Positions 34,509 through 43,479 are shown, counted from the first letter of the stretch. The stretch is 64,000 nt of DNA from Nocardia exalbida NBRC 100660 (GCF_000308575.1 NZ_BAFZ01000119.1:1-64000); one strand, 5' to 3'. Numbers and translations: made by a program. Notes: generated by a model from the letters alone, not told the origin.

Positions 34509-34639
34509 GTCCGGTTGGCGGGCAGGGCAGTTGCCCACCGGTGGAGCTGTCGATGGAGCGCTTCGCATCGACGGGGACACTCTTGCCGGTGGAGCTGAGT
34601 GCTCGGTGTCGTGAAGCTGAGAGTCGGCTGGGAGATGTG

Positions 34640-34870
34640 TCAGGCGAGTTCGGCGCGGAGCGCCGTGGTGAACGCCGCCCACTGGGTCGAGGTGAACGCC
34701 AAGGTGGGCGATGCATCCGATGGTCCCCGGAACTTGCTGTCTCTGACCAGGACTCGGCTGCCGTCGAAGCACACCTCTACGCAAGCCTGACTATCGCTGG
34801 AGTAGGACGACTTGAACCAGCCCGGCACAGCGAAATTCGACCTATCCACAATCACGAGCTTACAAGCCAC
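34640..34870 (-). CDS. DUF397 domain protein
   Basis: A 76-residue DUF397 protein with the family core WFKSSYSSDSQACVEVCFDG, VLVRDSKF and FTSTQWAAFTTALR. DUF397 genes are usually next to XRE-DUF5753 regulators in actinomycetes and in some studied pairs antagonise them. Here the GTG start (34868-34870) overlaps the regulator's stop by 11 bases, so the two are made together. A later in-frame GTG (34855) is an alternative start. Confidence 0.88.
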   Translation of the reverse strand: MACKLVIVDRSNFAVPGWFKSSYSSDSQACVEVCFDGSRVLVRDSKFRGPSDASPTLAFTSTQWAAFTTALRAELA

Positions 34871-35720
34871 CCGCTTTGGCCTCGATCAAGGCGAGCGAAT
34901 CAGTCCTGGACATGGCGTGCTCGGCTAGCGCGCTGTCGAACATGGTGTTGAGATGCCGCACGGGCTCGGCATCCTCGATCAACCCGACCTGGACGAGAGT
35001 CTCGCTCCACGCGATATCCGGCAGCAGTGCGCTCTCGAAGCCGAGCACATGAAATGTCGCACCGCCGAGCAGCACTCCACCCGGCGCATCGAACGGGATT
35101 ATCCTTATGTCCACAGTTTCCGGGTAACGCTCGATGAGCGACGCCAGATGGCAAAGTTGCCCTCGGAGCACGTCGACGCCACCCGTGCGCTGAGCGACCG
35201 CGGCTTCGCCGATCACGGCTACGAGGCTCAGCGGATCGGGACCGGTCAACCTTTCCTGTCGGCGCATGCGGACTTCGACCCACCGATCGATCTCAACCCG
35301 TCGGACGCGGGCGAGGTCGTTGGTGAAGAGTGCATGGGCGTACTCGCGCGTTTGCAACAAGCCAGGAATCAGCACACTTTCATAGGTGCGGACGCTCTCT
35401 GCCCCGTGCTCCAATCCATAGAGGCGTATCACCTCGTCCGACAGCAACCCCGCGTACTCCGACCACCACCCGCGCTGCTTCGCGATGTCGCGCAGCCGCA
35501 ACATCTCCTCGCGTTCCGCCGGGTCGAATTCGAGCAGGCTCATCAGATTCCGCAGTTTGTCCTCGGCCAGGACGCGTTCTTTCTCCACCTTCGACCAGTA
35601 CGACAGCGTGAAGCCCAGTTCCTTGGCGATGACGGAGGCGGACACGTCGAACTCGGTGCGGCGGCGTTTGATTCGGAGCATGAGCTCCCAGCGCGCGACC
35701 GTGGGCGAAAGTGGTGCCAT
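34860..35720 (-). CDS. XRE-family regulator with DUF5753 domain
   Basis: A 286-residue protein. The N-terminal HTH_31-type domain includes VIAKELGFTLSYWSKVEKERV. The DUF5753 ligand-binding-like domain follows, from about residue 90, with YESVLIPGLLQTREYAHAL and IIPFDAPGGVLLGGATFHVLGFE. These regulators occur in many copies in Nocardia and Streptomyces. The ATG at 35718-35720 is chosen over an upstream in-frame start that would run into the operator. Divergent from two small genes. Confidence 0.9.
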   Translation of the reverse strand: MAPLSPTVARWELMLRIKRRRTEFDVSASVIAKELGFTLSYWSKVEKERVLAEDKLRNLMSLLEFDPAEREEMLRLRDIAKQRGWWSEYAGLLSDEVIRLYGLEHGAESVRTYESVLIPGLLQTREYAHALFTNDLARVRRVEIDRWVEVRMRRQERLTGPDPLSLVAVIGEAAVAQRTGGVDVLRGQLCHLASLIERYPETVDIRIIPFDAPGGVLLGGATFHVLGFESALLPDIAWSETLVQVGLIEDAEPVRHLNTMFDSALAEHAMSRTDSLALIEAKAGGL

Positions 35721-35784
35721 CGTCCGAGGAGTCCTTCCGGCTGTTCGTGCAGATGACCGTACCCGCATCCACAGCGGGGCAAGT

Positions 35785-35816
35785 TTGTCAAATTGACTGG
35801 TCAAGTTGACTTGTCA
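35785..35816. promoter_or_regulatory. TTGAC/GTCAA repeat operator
   Basis: TTGTCA (35785), TTGAC (35793), GTCAA (35800), TTGAC (35806) and TTGTCA (35811) are packed in 32 bases. TTGAC-tg-GTCAA (35793-35804) is a perfect palindrome. It lies in the divergent region between the XRE gene and the gene at 35902 and is a good candidate for XRE autoregulation. Confidence 0.55.
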
Positions 35817-35901
35817 GCCCTCCCGCACCTACCCTGCTTGTGTTGCGCATCACAGCGGGGCTGGTGGAACAGCCCGCTCGGCGGGGATGAAGGGGGTTCT
35901 G

Positions 35902-36204
35902 ATGTCGGTGCATGTCGTCGACCGGATGTGGATCGTGAGTGATCAGACGCCGCATCAGGCGCGGCGGGTCAGTGACGACGCGTGGGTGGTGTCTTATCTG
36001 CGTGGCCGGATGGTGTCCACCGAGCAGGCGACTGCGGCTATCCAAGCGGCGGAGATGGTGGCGCTGACGGAGGAGCTGGTGCGCCGCATCGGGCTCACGC
36101 CGCTCGAGGCCGTCGGTCTCGTGGTCCTCGAATCGCCGTGGGACACCGGGCCGTTGCGCAAGCGGTACCGATTGCCGCGTCCGGGCGGGCGGCATCGTCG
36201 ATGA
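35902..36204 (+). CDS. Small protein of unknown function
   Basis: A 100-residue protein I do not recognise, beginning MSVHVVDRMWIVSDQTPHQARRV and ending in basic residues (RKRYRLPRPGGRHRR). The AAGGGGG ribosome binding site eight bases before the ATG at 35902 fixes the start. The residues TEELVRRIGLTPLEAVGLVV look helical. It is followed by the DUF4254 gene, with a possible ATGA overlap at 36201. Divergent from XRE-DUF397, so it may be its target. Confidence 0.65.
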   Translation: MSVHVVDRMWIVSDQTPHQARRVSDDAWVVSYLRGRMVSTEQATAAIQAAEMVALTEELVRRIGLTPLEAVGLVVLESPWDTGPLRKRYRLPRPGGRHRR

Positions 36205-36260
36205 TCCTTCGCGTCTCGCGTGACGCCCGCCGCGACCATTCGATCCAGGGGGTTACCGCA

Positions 36261-36701
36261 GTGGAACCACTGCCGACCAAAGAGCTCATCCTGCAGGCCT
36301 GCCGCACCGCGCCCCGCCGCGCACATCCGATCCTGGAATCGGCCCACTTACTCGCGGGATTACATCAACGCCGCCTGCGCCGTGGCGTGGGCGGGACGAA
36401 CGACATCGACGGGCACCGCGCCCGCCTCGTCCTCGCGATCGACCGCTGGGTCGCCACCGAGGCGCCGCTGCCACACGGCGGCGCGCACATGCACACCGAA
36501 ACCGTGGGCATGGTGGTCGACCGGCTCGCCCAGTTCTCCGCCTGCGCCTACGAGATCCTCTCCGGCGCCCCGGAATGGGCCGTGCACGATGCCTGGGAGC
36601 GCCTCGCCGAACTCGCGCTCGGCTACGAGGATCTCGCCTACGAGGTCGCGGCGGGCGTACGCCGACTGCCCTATCTCAGCGGCCCGCGCGATCAGCCGTG
36701 A
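36261..36701 (+). CDS. DUF4254 domain protein
   Basis: A 146-residue protein with the DUF4254-like pattern: LILQACRTAPRRAHPILESAHLLAGLH, then RLVLAIDRWVA, HTETVGMVVDRLAQFSACAYEIL and LGYEDLAYEVAAGVRRLP. The GTG at 36261 has AGGGGG upstream, matching the gene before it. An ATG at 36201 overlapping the previous stop would add 20 residues. Its function is unknown. Converges with the DUF3349 gene, one base apart. Confidence 0.75.
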   Translation: MEPLPTKELILQACRTAPRRAHPILESAHLLAGLHQRRLRRGVGGTNDIDGHRARLVLAIDRWVATEAPLPHGGAHMHTETVGMVVDRLAQFSACAYEILSGAPEWAVHDAWERLAELALGYEDLAYEVAAGVRRLPYLSGPRDQP

Positions 36702-36702
36702 C

Positions 36703-36993
36703 TCAGTCGACGTCCGGATCCGGCCAGGCATTGGCCTCGACCCGGGCGCGCACCCGGGCCACGTCGGCTTCGGACGGCATGTCGTTGGTGATCTTGGTGA
36801 TCATCACCTGGATGTCGGCCTGGTCGATGTCCGCCCCGCCGAAGCCGGTCAGCTCGGCGGCGATCCGGGCCACCTCTTCGTCGGACAGGCGACGGCGCAG
36901 CAGCGCGAGCAGCGGGATGTAGTCGGACTCCGGCACGCCGTCCGGGTATCCGACCCGCAGCCAGCCGATGATCGCGTGCAGGAAGGGGGGCAT
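36703..36993 (-). CDS. DUF3349 protein, second copy
   Basis: A 96-residue DUF3349 protein, MPPFLHAIIGWLRVGYPDGVPESDYIPL then RRRLSDEEVARIAAEL and MITKITNDMPSEADVARVRARVE. It is a small helical domain of unknown role found in mycobacteria next to pitA (as Rv0543c). About half of its residues match the neighbouring copy at 37008, so the two arose by tandem duplication. ATG at 36991-36993. Confidence 0.88.
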   Translation of the reverse strand: MPPFLHAIIGWLRVGYPDGVPESDYIPLLALLRRRLSDEEVARIAAELTGFGGADIDQADIQVMITKITNDMPSEADVARVRARVEANAWPDPDVD

Positions 36994-37007
36994 CGGCGGC
37001 GGCTCGG

Positions 37008-37343
37008 TCAGTCGGAATCGGCGGGCGGATCGGCCAGCGGCCAGCCGCCCGCGGCCAGATGGGAGGCGACGCGAGCTACGTCGCCTTCGGCCGGTTGCTC
37101 CATGGCGAACCGGGCGATGGCCTGCTCGATCTCGGCGTGGGTGATCGTGCTGTCCGGATTCGAAGAGACCAGCTCCTCGGCGATCGCGACCACCTCGTAG
37201 TCGGTGAGGTGCCGGTGCAGCACGGCGAACAGGGCCACATAATCCGCCTGCGGGACGCCCTGCGGATACCCCGCGCGCAGCCAGCCCACGACTTTGCCGA
37301 GCAGCTTCGGCCGGAGCGGAGCTGGTTTCACTGGATCGGTCAC
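37008..37343 (-). CDS. DUF3349 protein, first copy
   Basis: A 111-residue paralogue of the preceding entry: LLGKVVGWLRAGYPQGVPQADYVAL, RHLTDYEVVAIAEEL and MEQPAEGDVARVASHLAAGGWP. It has a 15-residue N-terminal extension (VTDPVKPAPLRPK). The GTG at 37341-37343 has GAGGAG upstream. Between the small membrane protein and the second copy, all on the PitA strand. Confidence 0.88.
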   Translation of the reverse strand: MTDPVKPAPLRPKLLGKVVGWLRAGYPQGVPQADYVALFAVLHRHLTDYEVVAIAEELVSSNPDSTITHAEIEQAIARFAMEQPAEGDVARVASHLAAGGWPLADPPADSD

Positions 37344-37354
37344 GCTGGCACTCC

Positions 37355-37639
37355 TCACGCCTGCCCGAACAAATGGATGCCGAATCTGGCGGCGATGAAC
37401 GCTTTCGCCGTGTACAGGATGCCGCTGACGATCGCCACGACAACCAGTACGAAGCACGCCACCGCGACCGCGAGGGCGGGGTAATTGCGCCGCACCGCAC
37501 CCGTTCCGGCGTCGGTCGTCACGGTCGTCGACCAGAACCGCACGCCGATCGCGAAGATCATCGGCAGGCCCGCGCCGAGCACCAGGCCGGCCGCGACGAC
37601 TTTCCACAGCGAGTTCAGATTCGTGACGAGAGTGTGCAC
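37355..37639 (-). CDS. Small membrane protein next to PitA (Rv0544c-like)
   Basis: A 94-residue protein with two hydrophobic helices, around SLWKVVAAGLVLGAGLPMIFAI and ALAVAVACFVLVVVAIVSGIL. The GTG at 37637-37639 has AGGAGG nearby. A gene for a comparable membrane protein lies between the DUF3349 gene and pitA in M. tuberculosis. It may be a partner of the phosphate transporter, which is inferred from conserved order only. Confidence 0.78.
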   Translation of the reverse strand: MHTLVTNLNSLWKVVAAGLVLGAGLPMIFAIGVRFWSTTVTTDAGTGAVRRNYPALAVAVACFVLVVVAIVSGILYTAKAFIAARFGIHLFGQA

Positions 37640-37650
37640 GCCTGGTCCTC

Positions 37651-38868
37651 CTACACCTGGGCCGAACGGTTCTTGTCCGCCGGCGCGGCGGTCGGCGCGG
37701 CGGTGGGCGGCGCGGCGGTGGGCGGATCGTTCCCGTCGCCCGGCCACTCGTTGACGTTGCCGGTGTGCACCGGATCACGCCGCGACCGCAGGTACATCAG
37801 CGTCGACAGGCCGATCAGGATGCCGAAGACCACGAGCACGCCGGCCAGCCCGCCGATGACGTGGGCGATGGCCCAGCAGATCGCTCCCGCGACCGCGGCC
37901 AGCGGCAGCGTGAGCAACCATGCGACCACCATCCGCCCCATCACGGCCCAGCGCACCTCGGCGCCCTTACCCAGACCGGTGCCGAGGATCGCGCCGGTGG
38001 CCGTCTGCGTGGTGGACAGCGGCAACCCGAAATGGGCCGAGGTCAAGATGATCGCGGCCGAGGCGGATTCCGCCGCGAGGCCCTGCGGCGAGTCGATCTC
38101 GACCAGGCCCTTGCCCAGCGTCCGGATGATCCGCCAGCCGCCGAGGTAAGTGCCCGCCGCGATGGCCACGGCGCACGCGGCCATCACCCAGAGCGGCAGG
38201 TCGTCATCCTTGGTGAGCGTCCCGTGCGCGACGAGCGCCAGGAAGATCACGCCCATCGTCTTCTGCGCGTCGTTCGTGCCGTGCGCCAGCGAGACCAGCG
38301 AGGCGGAGCCGATCTGCCCCCACCGGAAGCCCTCGGTGACCTTCCCTTCGTCGGCGCTGCGGGTGATCCGGTACACCAGCCAGGTGCCGATCGCCGAGAC
38401 CAGCGCGGCGACGATGGGCGCGAGCACGGCGGGAAGAATGATCTTGGTGATCACGCCGTCCGATCCGGACGCCCAGATCACCCCGCTCCAGCCCAGCGCG
38501 GCCAGCGTCGCCCCGATCAGACCGCCGAACAGCGCGTGCGACGAACTCGACGGCAGGCCGAAAAGCCAGGTGAGCAGGTTCCACAGGATCCCGCCGACCA
38601 AACCGGCGAACACGATGACGATCAGGTCCTGGCCGCCGACGGCATCGAGGCGCACGATGCCCTTCGCCACGGTGGCGGCGACGGCCACCGACAGGAACGC
38701 GCCGACCAGGTTCAGCACCGCCGAGAGCGCGACCGCCACCCGCGGCCGCAGCGCACCGGTGGCGATCGAGGTCGCCATCGCGTTGGCGGTGTCGTGGAAG
38801 CCGTTCGTGAAATCGAATGCGAGCGCCGTGACGATGACGATCAGGAGAACCAGTAATTCGACGGTCAC
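37651..38868 (-). CDS. pitA: Low-affinity inorganic phosphate transporter PitA
   Basis: A 405-residue PiT-family permease exchanging phosphate (often as metal-phosphate) with protons. Both family signatures are present: FDFTNGFHDTANAMATSIATGAL near the start (residues ~20-42) and SLAHGTNDAQKTMGVI in the second half, with PSSSSHALFGGLIGAT and PLSTTQTATGAILG repeats. About ten helices; the C-terminal tail is Pro/Ala/Thr-rich. The GTG at 38866-38868 matches the start of mycobacterial PitA, although its ribosome binding site is very close. Confidence 0.95.
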   Translation of the reverse strand: MTVELLVLLIVIVTALAFDFTNGFHDTANAMATSIATGALRPRVAVALSAVLNLVGAFLSVAVAATVAKGIVRLDAVGGQDLIVIVFAGLVGGILWNLLTWLFGLPSSSSHALFGGLIGATLAALGWSGVIWASGSDGVITKIILPAVLAPIVAALVSAIGTWLVYRITRSADEGKVTEGFRWGQIGSASLVSLAHGTNDAQKTMGVIFLALVAHGTLTKDDDLPLWVMAACAVAIAAGTYLGGWRIIRTLGKGLVEIDSPQGLAAESASAAIILTSAHFGLPLSTTQTATGAILGTGLGKGAEVRWAVMGRMVVAWLLTLPLAAVAGAICWAIAHVIGGLAGVLVVFGILIGLSTLMYLRSRRDPVHTGNVNEWPGDGNDPPTAAPPTAAPTAAPADKNRSAQV

Positions 38869-38958
38869 GCCTCCAGTGTGCTGCACCCCCGGATGGCGGA
38901 GCCAGGTCGGTCACCGAAAGTTCCGCCGACCGGCATGGACTAGTCTGCTTCGCCCTGC

Positions 38959-40212
38959 TCAGCCGGATCGAGTGCACCGCGCGGCGACGGGACGGCCTGC
39001 GAACCGATCATCGATCCACGAGTTCGCGCCGGGGATGCCGCTGAGGCCGACCAGGAAGTGTTCGCCGAGATAGACCTGGAAGTCCACCGGTGTCCCGGCT
39101 CCGCACCAGTCCGAGTACAACTTCTCCGCCCCGGCCAGCGGCACCCACGGGTCGTGCGTCGCGTGATAGAGGAACACCGGCACCGTCGGCGCGCTCGCGC
39201 CCAGCCGATTTGCGGCCAGGATCTCCCTGACCATCGGCAGCTCGGTGGGCGCGGCGGCATGGGTGAGCGCCTGCACCGGAATCGGCGCCACGGCACCGCC
39301 GAACTCCTCCCCGGTCATGCACATGTCCTTGCCGATCTGGGCCAGTCGCCAGCCGTCGTCGTTCATCAGGCCCAGCAGCTCGGGATACTCCCGCGCCAAT
39401 CCGAGCGTCGCGGCCAAGAAGACTCCGGACGCGGCGTTGCGGCCGTTCATGGTGGACAGCAGCATGCCGAAGTCGGCGGGAACACCGCCGAACGCCGCAC
39501 CGACCAGATTGAGCTCGGGCGCGTACGCCGGGGCCAGCTGGGCGGCCCATCCGCTGGCGATGGCGCCGCCGGAGTATCCGGTGACCAGCGTCGGAGCGTC
39601 CGGTCGCAATCCGAGCTCCGGCGTCCGCACCGCGGCCCGGATCGAGTCGAGCACCGCGTGCCCGGCCATCAGTCCCGCCCCGTACGCCTGCCGCGGGCCC
39701 TGATGGTCGGGCACGAGCACGGCGTATCCCTTGGACAATGGAATCTGGGCGGCCCACATCTCCGCCCACAACGGGTTCTTGAGCTCGTAGGACGGTGCGC
39801 ACCGATGCCCGAGCGAGTCGATCGCGTGATTGAGCGACAGCACCGGTCGCGGCCCCGTCCCGGTCCACGGTGTCCGCGGCACGAGCAACGTCGCGACCAC
39901 GGGGACCGGGCGATCCTTGGAATCGGTGGACCGGATCAGCAGTTCGGTCGAGTGCAACGGGAACGCGGTCAGGCCGGTGCCGCCCGGACGGGACGCGAGA
40001 ACCGTTCCCGGCGGTGTGTTCTCGAATTCCGGCGGCGGGGTGTAGAACGGGTCGCCCAGCGGCGTGGGCAGGATCCCGGAGTATTCACGTGAAGGCGTGA
40101 GGAACTGCTCGATCGGATTCGCCTGCGCGGGCGTGCCGACCGTACTCACCGCCAAGGCGCCCAGCAACGCCGCTACCAGCCGGACATAACGTCCGCACCG
40201 CACAATTCGCAT
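38959..40212 (-). CDS. Secreted LIP-family lipase
   Basis: A 417-residue secreted alpha/beta hydrolase of the secretory lipase (LIP) family. The Sec signal peptide covers about residues 1-31 (cleavage near AQA-NP). The nucleophile elbow is GYSGGA, the acid region HATHDPWVPLAGAEKLYSDWC and the late His in YLGEHFLVG. Members hydrolyse triacylglycerols or mycolate-type esters. It stands alone between pitA and ligB. Confidence 0.9.
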   Translation of the reverse strand: MRIVRCGRYVRLVAALLGALAVSTVGTPAQANPIEQFLTPSREYSGILPTPLGDPFYTPPPEFENTPPGTVLASRPGGTGLTAFPLHSTELLIRSTDSKDRPVPVVATLLVPRTPWTGTGPRPVLSLNHAIDSLGHRCAPSYELKNPLWAEMWAAQIPLSKGYAVLVPDHQGPRQAYGAGLMAGHAVLDSIRAAVRTPELGLRPDAPTLVTGYSGGAIASGWAAQLAPAYAPELNLVGAAFGGVPADFGMLLSTMNGRNAASGVFLAATLGLAREYPELLGLMNDDGWRLAQIGKDMCMTGEEFGGAVAPIPVQALTHAAAPTELPMVREILAANRLGASAPTVPVFLYHATHDPWVPLAGAEKLYSDWCGAGTPVDFQVYLGEHFLVGLSGIPGANSWIDDRFAGRPVAARCTRSG

Positions 40213-40383
40213 CGTCCCACCCGCCCGCCGATTCCTTGTCCGGAGGTACGAACCGGCCGGACCATTGCAGTGTGGCGGCCATCCGGAACCTTGCGCTGCC
40301 CCTACTTACAGTGGCTGGATTCGCCGCGCACGCCCGACACGCACCCGGCGCGGGAGCAAGCGCGCTTCACATCGCGGTGGCGG

Positions 40384-41895
40384 TCACGGCAGTAGCGCGC
40401 GGACGGTGTCGATGGTGTCCGCGTCGGCGGGTTCTTTGTCGGGGCGATAGCGCACCACCCGAGCGAAACGCAACGCCACCCCGCCGGGATAGCGCGGACT
40501 GACCTGCACGCCGTCCAAAGCGATCTCCACAACCAGTCGCGGCCACAGATACACGGTGTGCTGATCGCGCGAGCGCTCGTGGCGGGGGAATTCGGTGGTC
40601 TGCCATTGCAACAGCGCGTCGGTGAGCCCCTTGAAGGTCTTGCCCACCATGACCGGCTCGCCGCTGTCCGGGTCGCGCGCGCCGAGATGCAGGTTCGACA
40701 GGTAGCCCGTGCGACGGCCGTAGCCCCATTCCGCGCCGAGCACGACCAAGTCGAGGGTGTGCGTCGGCTTGATCTTCTGCCAGGCCCTGCCCCGCCTGCC
40801 CGCCGCGTACGGCGCGGTCAGCGACTTGATCATGACGCCCTCGTGGCCCGCCGCCAGCGCGCCGTCGAAATATTCGGCCGCCGCTTCGGCATCCGGCCGC
40901 AGCAACGCGGGAATGGTGTGCGCGGCCGCCACCTTCGTCAGCGCGGCGCGCCGCTCCGACAGCGGAGCGTCGAGCAGATCCCGGCCGTCCAGGTGCAGGC
41001 AGTCGAAGAAGTATGGATGCAGCAGCAACTCCCGCGTGGAGCTCACCTCGGCGAAGCGGCTCATGGTCTCCTGGAACGGGCGTGGCCGGCCCGCGTCGGT
41101 GAGCGCCAGCGTCTCCCCGTCCAGGACGACGCTCGTGCAGTCCAGCCCGGCGACCAGCTCGACCAGTTCGGGCACGCCCGCGGTGATATCGCGCAGCGTC
41201 CTGGTGAAGATGCGGACCCGGTCGCCGTCCCGGTGCACCTGGATGCGGGCGCCGTCCAGCTTGTGCTCGACGCTCACCTCGCCCTCGAACTCGATCAGCG
41301 CCTCGTCCAGCGTCGCACCGGGCGAGGCGAGCATGGGCTGGATCGGGCGGCCGACTTCGAGCCGGAACTCCGCGAGCGCGGCAACGCCGCCGGTCAGCGC
41401 CGCGACGGCGGTGACCGGCAATCGGCCCGACAGCATGTACGCCCGGCGCACCAGATCGGGCGGCACGCCCGCGGCGACGGCCACCGCTTCGGCGACCACG
41501 GCGGTGAGCGCTCCTTGGCGCAGTTCCCCGGTGAGCAGGCGCACCAGGAAACTCTGCTCATCCGCCGTAGCCGCGGACCACAGCGCCCCGAGCAGCTCCT
41601 TGCGCCGGGCGGCGGACCCGGCGCCGGAGGTACCGGCCAGCTCGCTCAGCGCGGCGTGCACCGCCGCGACGGTCAGCGTCGCGACCGGCGCCGGAGGGCT
41701 GTCGAGCGTGGTGAGCGTGCGCCACCCCGTGCCGATCCGTCCCTGCGGTAGCTCGCCGGACGCCCAGGCGACGACGGGCGCCAGCTCGTCGGCGGCGGCC
41801 GAGGTCAGCAGCCCGGCCAGCGTGGCGATCTTCGTCTTGCGTGACCTGGTCGCGCGCACGGTCTCCGAGGCCAGGACGACATCCGAGAACAACAC
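40384..41895 (-). CDS. ligB: ATP-dependent DNA ligase, LigB type
   Basis: A 503-residue ATP-dependent ligase close in length to mycobacterial LigB (507). An N-terminal DNA-binding domain is followed by the adenylation domain with EHKLDGARIQVHR (Lys212 accepts AMP), VVLDGETLAL, HEGVMIKS and AWQKIKPTHTLDLVV, and then an OB-fold domain. GTG start at 41893-41895; the open frame that continues further upstream runs antisense through ramB and is not coding. Divergent from ramB. Confidence 0.94.
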   Translation of the reverse strand: MLFSDVVLASETVRATRSRKTKIATLAGLLTSAAADELAPVVAWASGELPQGRIGTGWRTLTTLDSPPAPVATLTVAAVHAALSELAGTSGAGSAARRKELLGALWSAATADEQSFLVRLLTGELRQGALTAVVAEAVAVAAGVPPDLVRRAYMLSGRLPVTAVAALTGGVAALAEFRLEVGRPIQPMLASPGATLDEALIEFEGEVSVEHKLDGARIQVHRDGDRVRIFTRTLRDITAGVPELVELVAGLDCTSVVLDGETLALTDAGRPRPFQETMSRFAEVSSTRELLLHPYFFDCLHLDGRDLLDAPLSERRAALTKVAAAHTIPALLRPDAEAAAEYFDGALAAGHEGVMIKSLTAPYAAGRRGRAWQKIKPTHTLDLVVLGAEWGYGRRTGYLSNLHLGARDPDSGEPVMVGKTFKGLTDALLQWQTTEFPRHERSRDQHTVYLWPRLVVEIALDGVQVSPRYPGGVALRFARVVRYRPDKEPADADTIDTVRALLP

Positions 41896-41988
41896 CCTGC
41901 CGACGGTAGCCGCCGGGTACGACACCTGTCTGCGAGGAGTGTTAATCCGTAATTGGCACGGATGCGAACCGGCCCATAAGCTGGACGC

Positions 41989-43395
41989 ATGGCCAAGACT
42001 TACGTCGGCGCTCGGCTGCGTCAGCTGCGGACCGAACGCGGGCTGAGCCAGATCGCGCTGGCTCAGCAGCTGGAGATCTCGGCGAGTTACCTCAATCAGA
42101 TCGAGCACGACGTGCGCCCGCTCACCGTCCCGGTGCTGCTGAAGATCAGCGACGTGTTCGGCGTCGACGCCACCTTCTTCTCCGCGCAGGACGACACCCG
42201 GCTCATCGCGGAACTCCAAGAGGTCGTGATGGACCAGGAGCTGGGCATCGAGGCCGACGCCCAGGAGATCGCGGACATGGTCTCGGCGCATCCGAGCATG
42301 GCCCGCGCGCTGGTCAACATGCACAACCGCTACCGCAACACCTCCGCCCAGCTGGCGGCGGCCACCGAGGACCGGTTCGCCGACAGCGCGGGCAGCGGCG
42401 CGATCAGCAAGCCGCACGAGGAAGTGCGCGACTACTTCTACCAGCGCCAGAACTACATCCACGAGCTGGACACCGCCGCCGAGGAGCTCACCGCGCGCAT
42501 CCGTTTCCACGGCGGCGACGTGAACAGCGAGATCGCCAGGATCCTGCGCGCGCACGACGTGCGGATCACCGAGCGCATCGATCTCGGCGAGGGCGTGCTG
42601 CACCGCTACGACCCGCAGACCGGCAACCTGGAGATCGCGCCGCATCTCTCCGGCGGTCAGCGCACCTTCAAACTGGCCGCCGAGCTGGCCTACTTCGAAT
42701 GCGGAGAGTTGCTGGAGAAACTCGTCGAGGAGGGCAATTTCGCGTCCGAGGACGCCCGCAAGCTGGCCATGCTCGGGCTGGCCAATTACTTCGCCGCGGC
42801 GACGGTGCTGCCGTATACGCATTTCCACGAGGTGGCCGAGGACTTCCGCTACGACATCGAGCGGCTGTCGGCGTTCTTCACGCAGAGCTACGAGACCATC
42901 TGTCACCGGCTGTCCACGCTGCAACGACCATCGCTGCGCGGCGTGCCGTTCTCGTTCGTGCGGGTCGACCGCGCGGGCAACATGTCCAAGCGCCAGTCGG
43001 CCACCGGTTTCCACTTCTCCGCCAGCGGCGGGACCTGCCCGCTGTGGAACGTCTACGAGACCTTCGCCTATCCCGGCAAGATCATGACGCAGATCGCCCA
43101 GATGCCCGACGGCCGCAAATATCTCTGGGTGGCCCGCACGGTCGAACGCCGCGCCACCCGTTTCGGCCAGCCGAGCAAGACCTTCGCCATCGGCCTCGGC
43201 TGCGAACTGCGGCACGCGGCCCGGGTGATCTACGCCGACGGCATCGACCTCGACGAGGTGCAGCCGACGCCGATCGGTGCGGGCTGCCGAGTATGCGAAC
43301 GGGCCAACTGCCCGCAGCGCGCGTTCCCGCCGTTGGGCAAGGTGCTCGACATCAGTGAGCACCGCAGCTCGGTTTCGCCGTATGTGCTGAAGTAG
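41989..43395 (+). CDS. ramB: RamB/ScfR-family acyl-CoA-responsive regulator
   Basis: A 468-residue regulator. The XRE HTH (residues ~5-60) is RQLRTERGLSQIALAQQLEISASYLNQIE. A middle ImmA/IrrE-like domain has ELAYFECGELLEKLVEEGNF and a C-terminal DUF2083 domain ends with a cysteine motif GCRVCERANCPQRAFPP. M. tuberculosis Rv0465c (RamB) and Corynebacterium RamB belong here and control acetate and glyoxylate genes, including isocitrate lyase. Candidate sites lie upstream of aceA at 5573. It converges with the MFS gene across a strong terminator. Confidence 0.94.
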   Translation: MAKTYVGARLRQLRTERGLSQIALAQQLEISASYLNQIEHDVRPLTVPVLLKISDVFGVDATFFSAQDDTRLIAELQEVVMDQELGIEADAQEIADMVSAHPSMARALVNMHNRYRNTSAQLAAATEDRFADSAGSGAISKPHEEVRDYFYQRQNYIHELDTAAEELTARIRFHGGDVNSEIARILRAHDVRITERIDLGEGVLHRYDPQTGNLEIAPHLSGGQRTFKLAAELAYFECGELLEKLVEEGNFASEDARKLAMLGLANYFAAATVLPYTHFHEVAEDFRYDIERLSAFFTQSYETICHRLSTLQRPSLRGVPFSFVRVDRAGNMSKRQSATGFHFSASGGTCPLWNVYETFAYPGKIMTQIAQMPDGRKYLWVARTVERRATRFGQPSKTFAIGLGCELRHAARVIYADGIDLDEVQPTPIGAGCRVCERANCPQRAFPPLGKVLDISEHRSSVSPYVLK

Positions 43396-43425
43396 TCGGC
43401 GGGGTGATACCGGCGGGGCGGGATG

Positions 43426-43476
43426 AACACACGTCCGGCCGGGATCGGAGTACCGATACCGGCCGGACGTGGTGTT
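43426..43476. terminator. Large bidirectional terminator hairpin
   Basis: ACGTCCGGCCGG (43431-43442) pairs with CCGGCCGGACGT (43459-43470). The stem continues inward as ATCGG/CCGAT (43444-43448, 43453-43457) around a four-base loop and outward as AACAC/GTGTT. It lies between convergent ramB and MFS genes. Confidence 0.85.
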
Positions 43477-43479
43477 CGG

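Noticed and set aside
35982..36701. 239-residue version of the DUF4254 protein
   Set aside because: The first part is an out-of-frame reading of the 35902 gene; starts at 36261 or 36201 fit better.
40384..43362. A 992-codon minus-strand frame joining LigB with sequence antisense to ramB
   Set aside because: Only the part from 41895 down matches a ligase; the rest is antisense to a clear RamB protein. A GTG start and family length fit at 41895.
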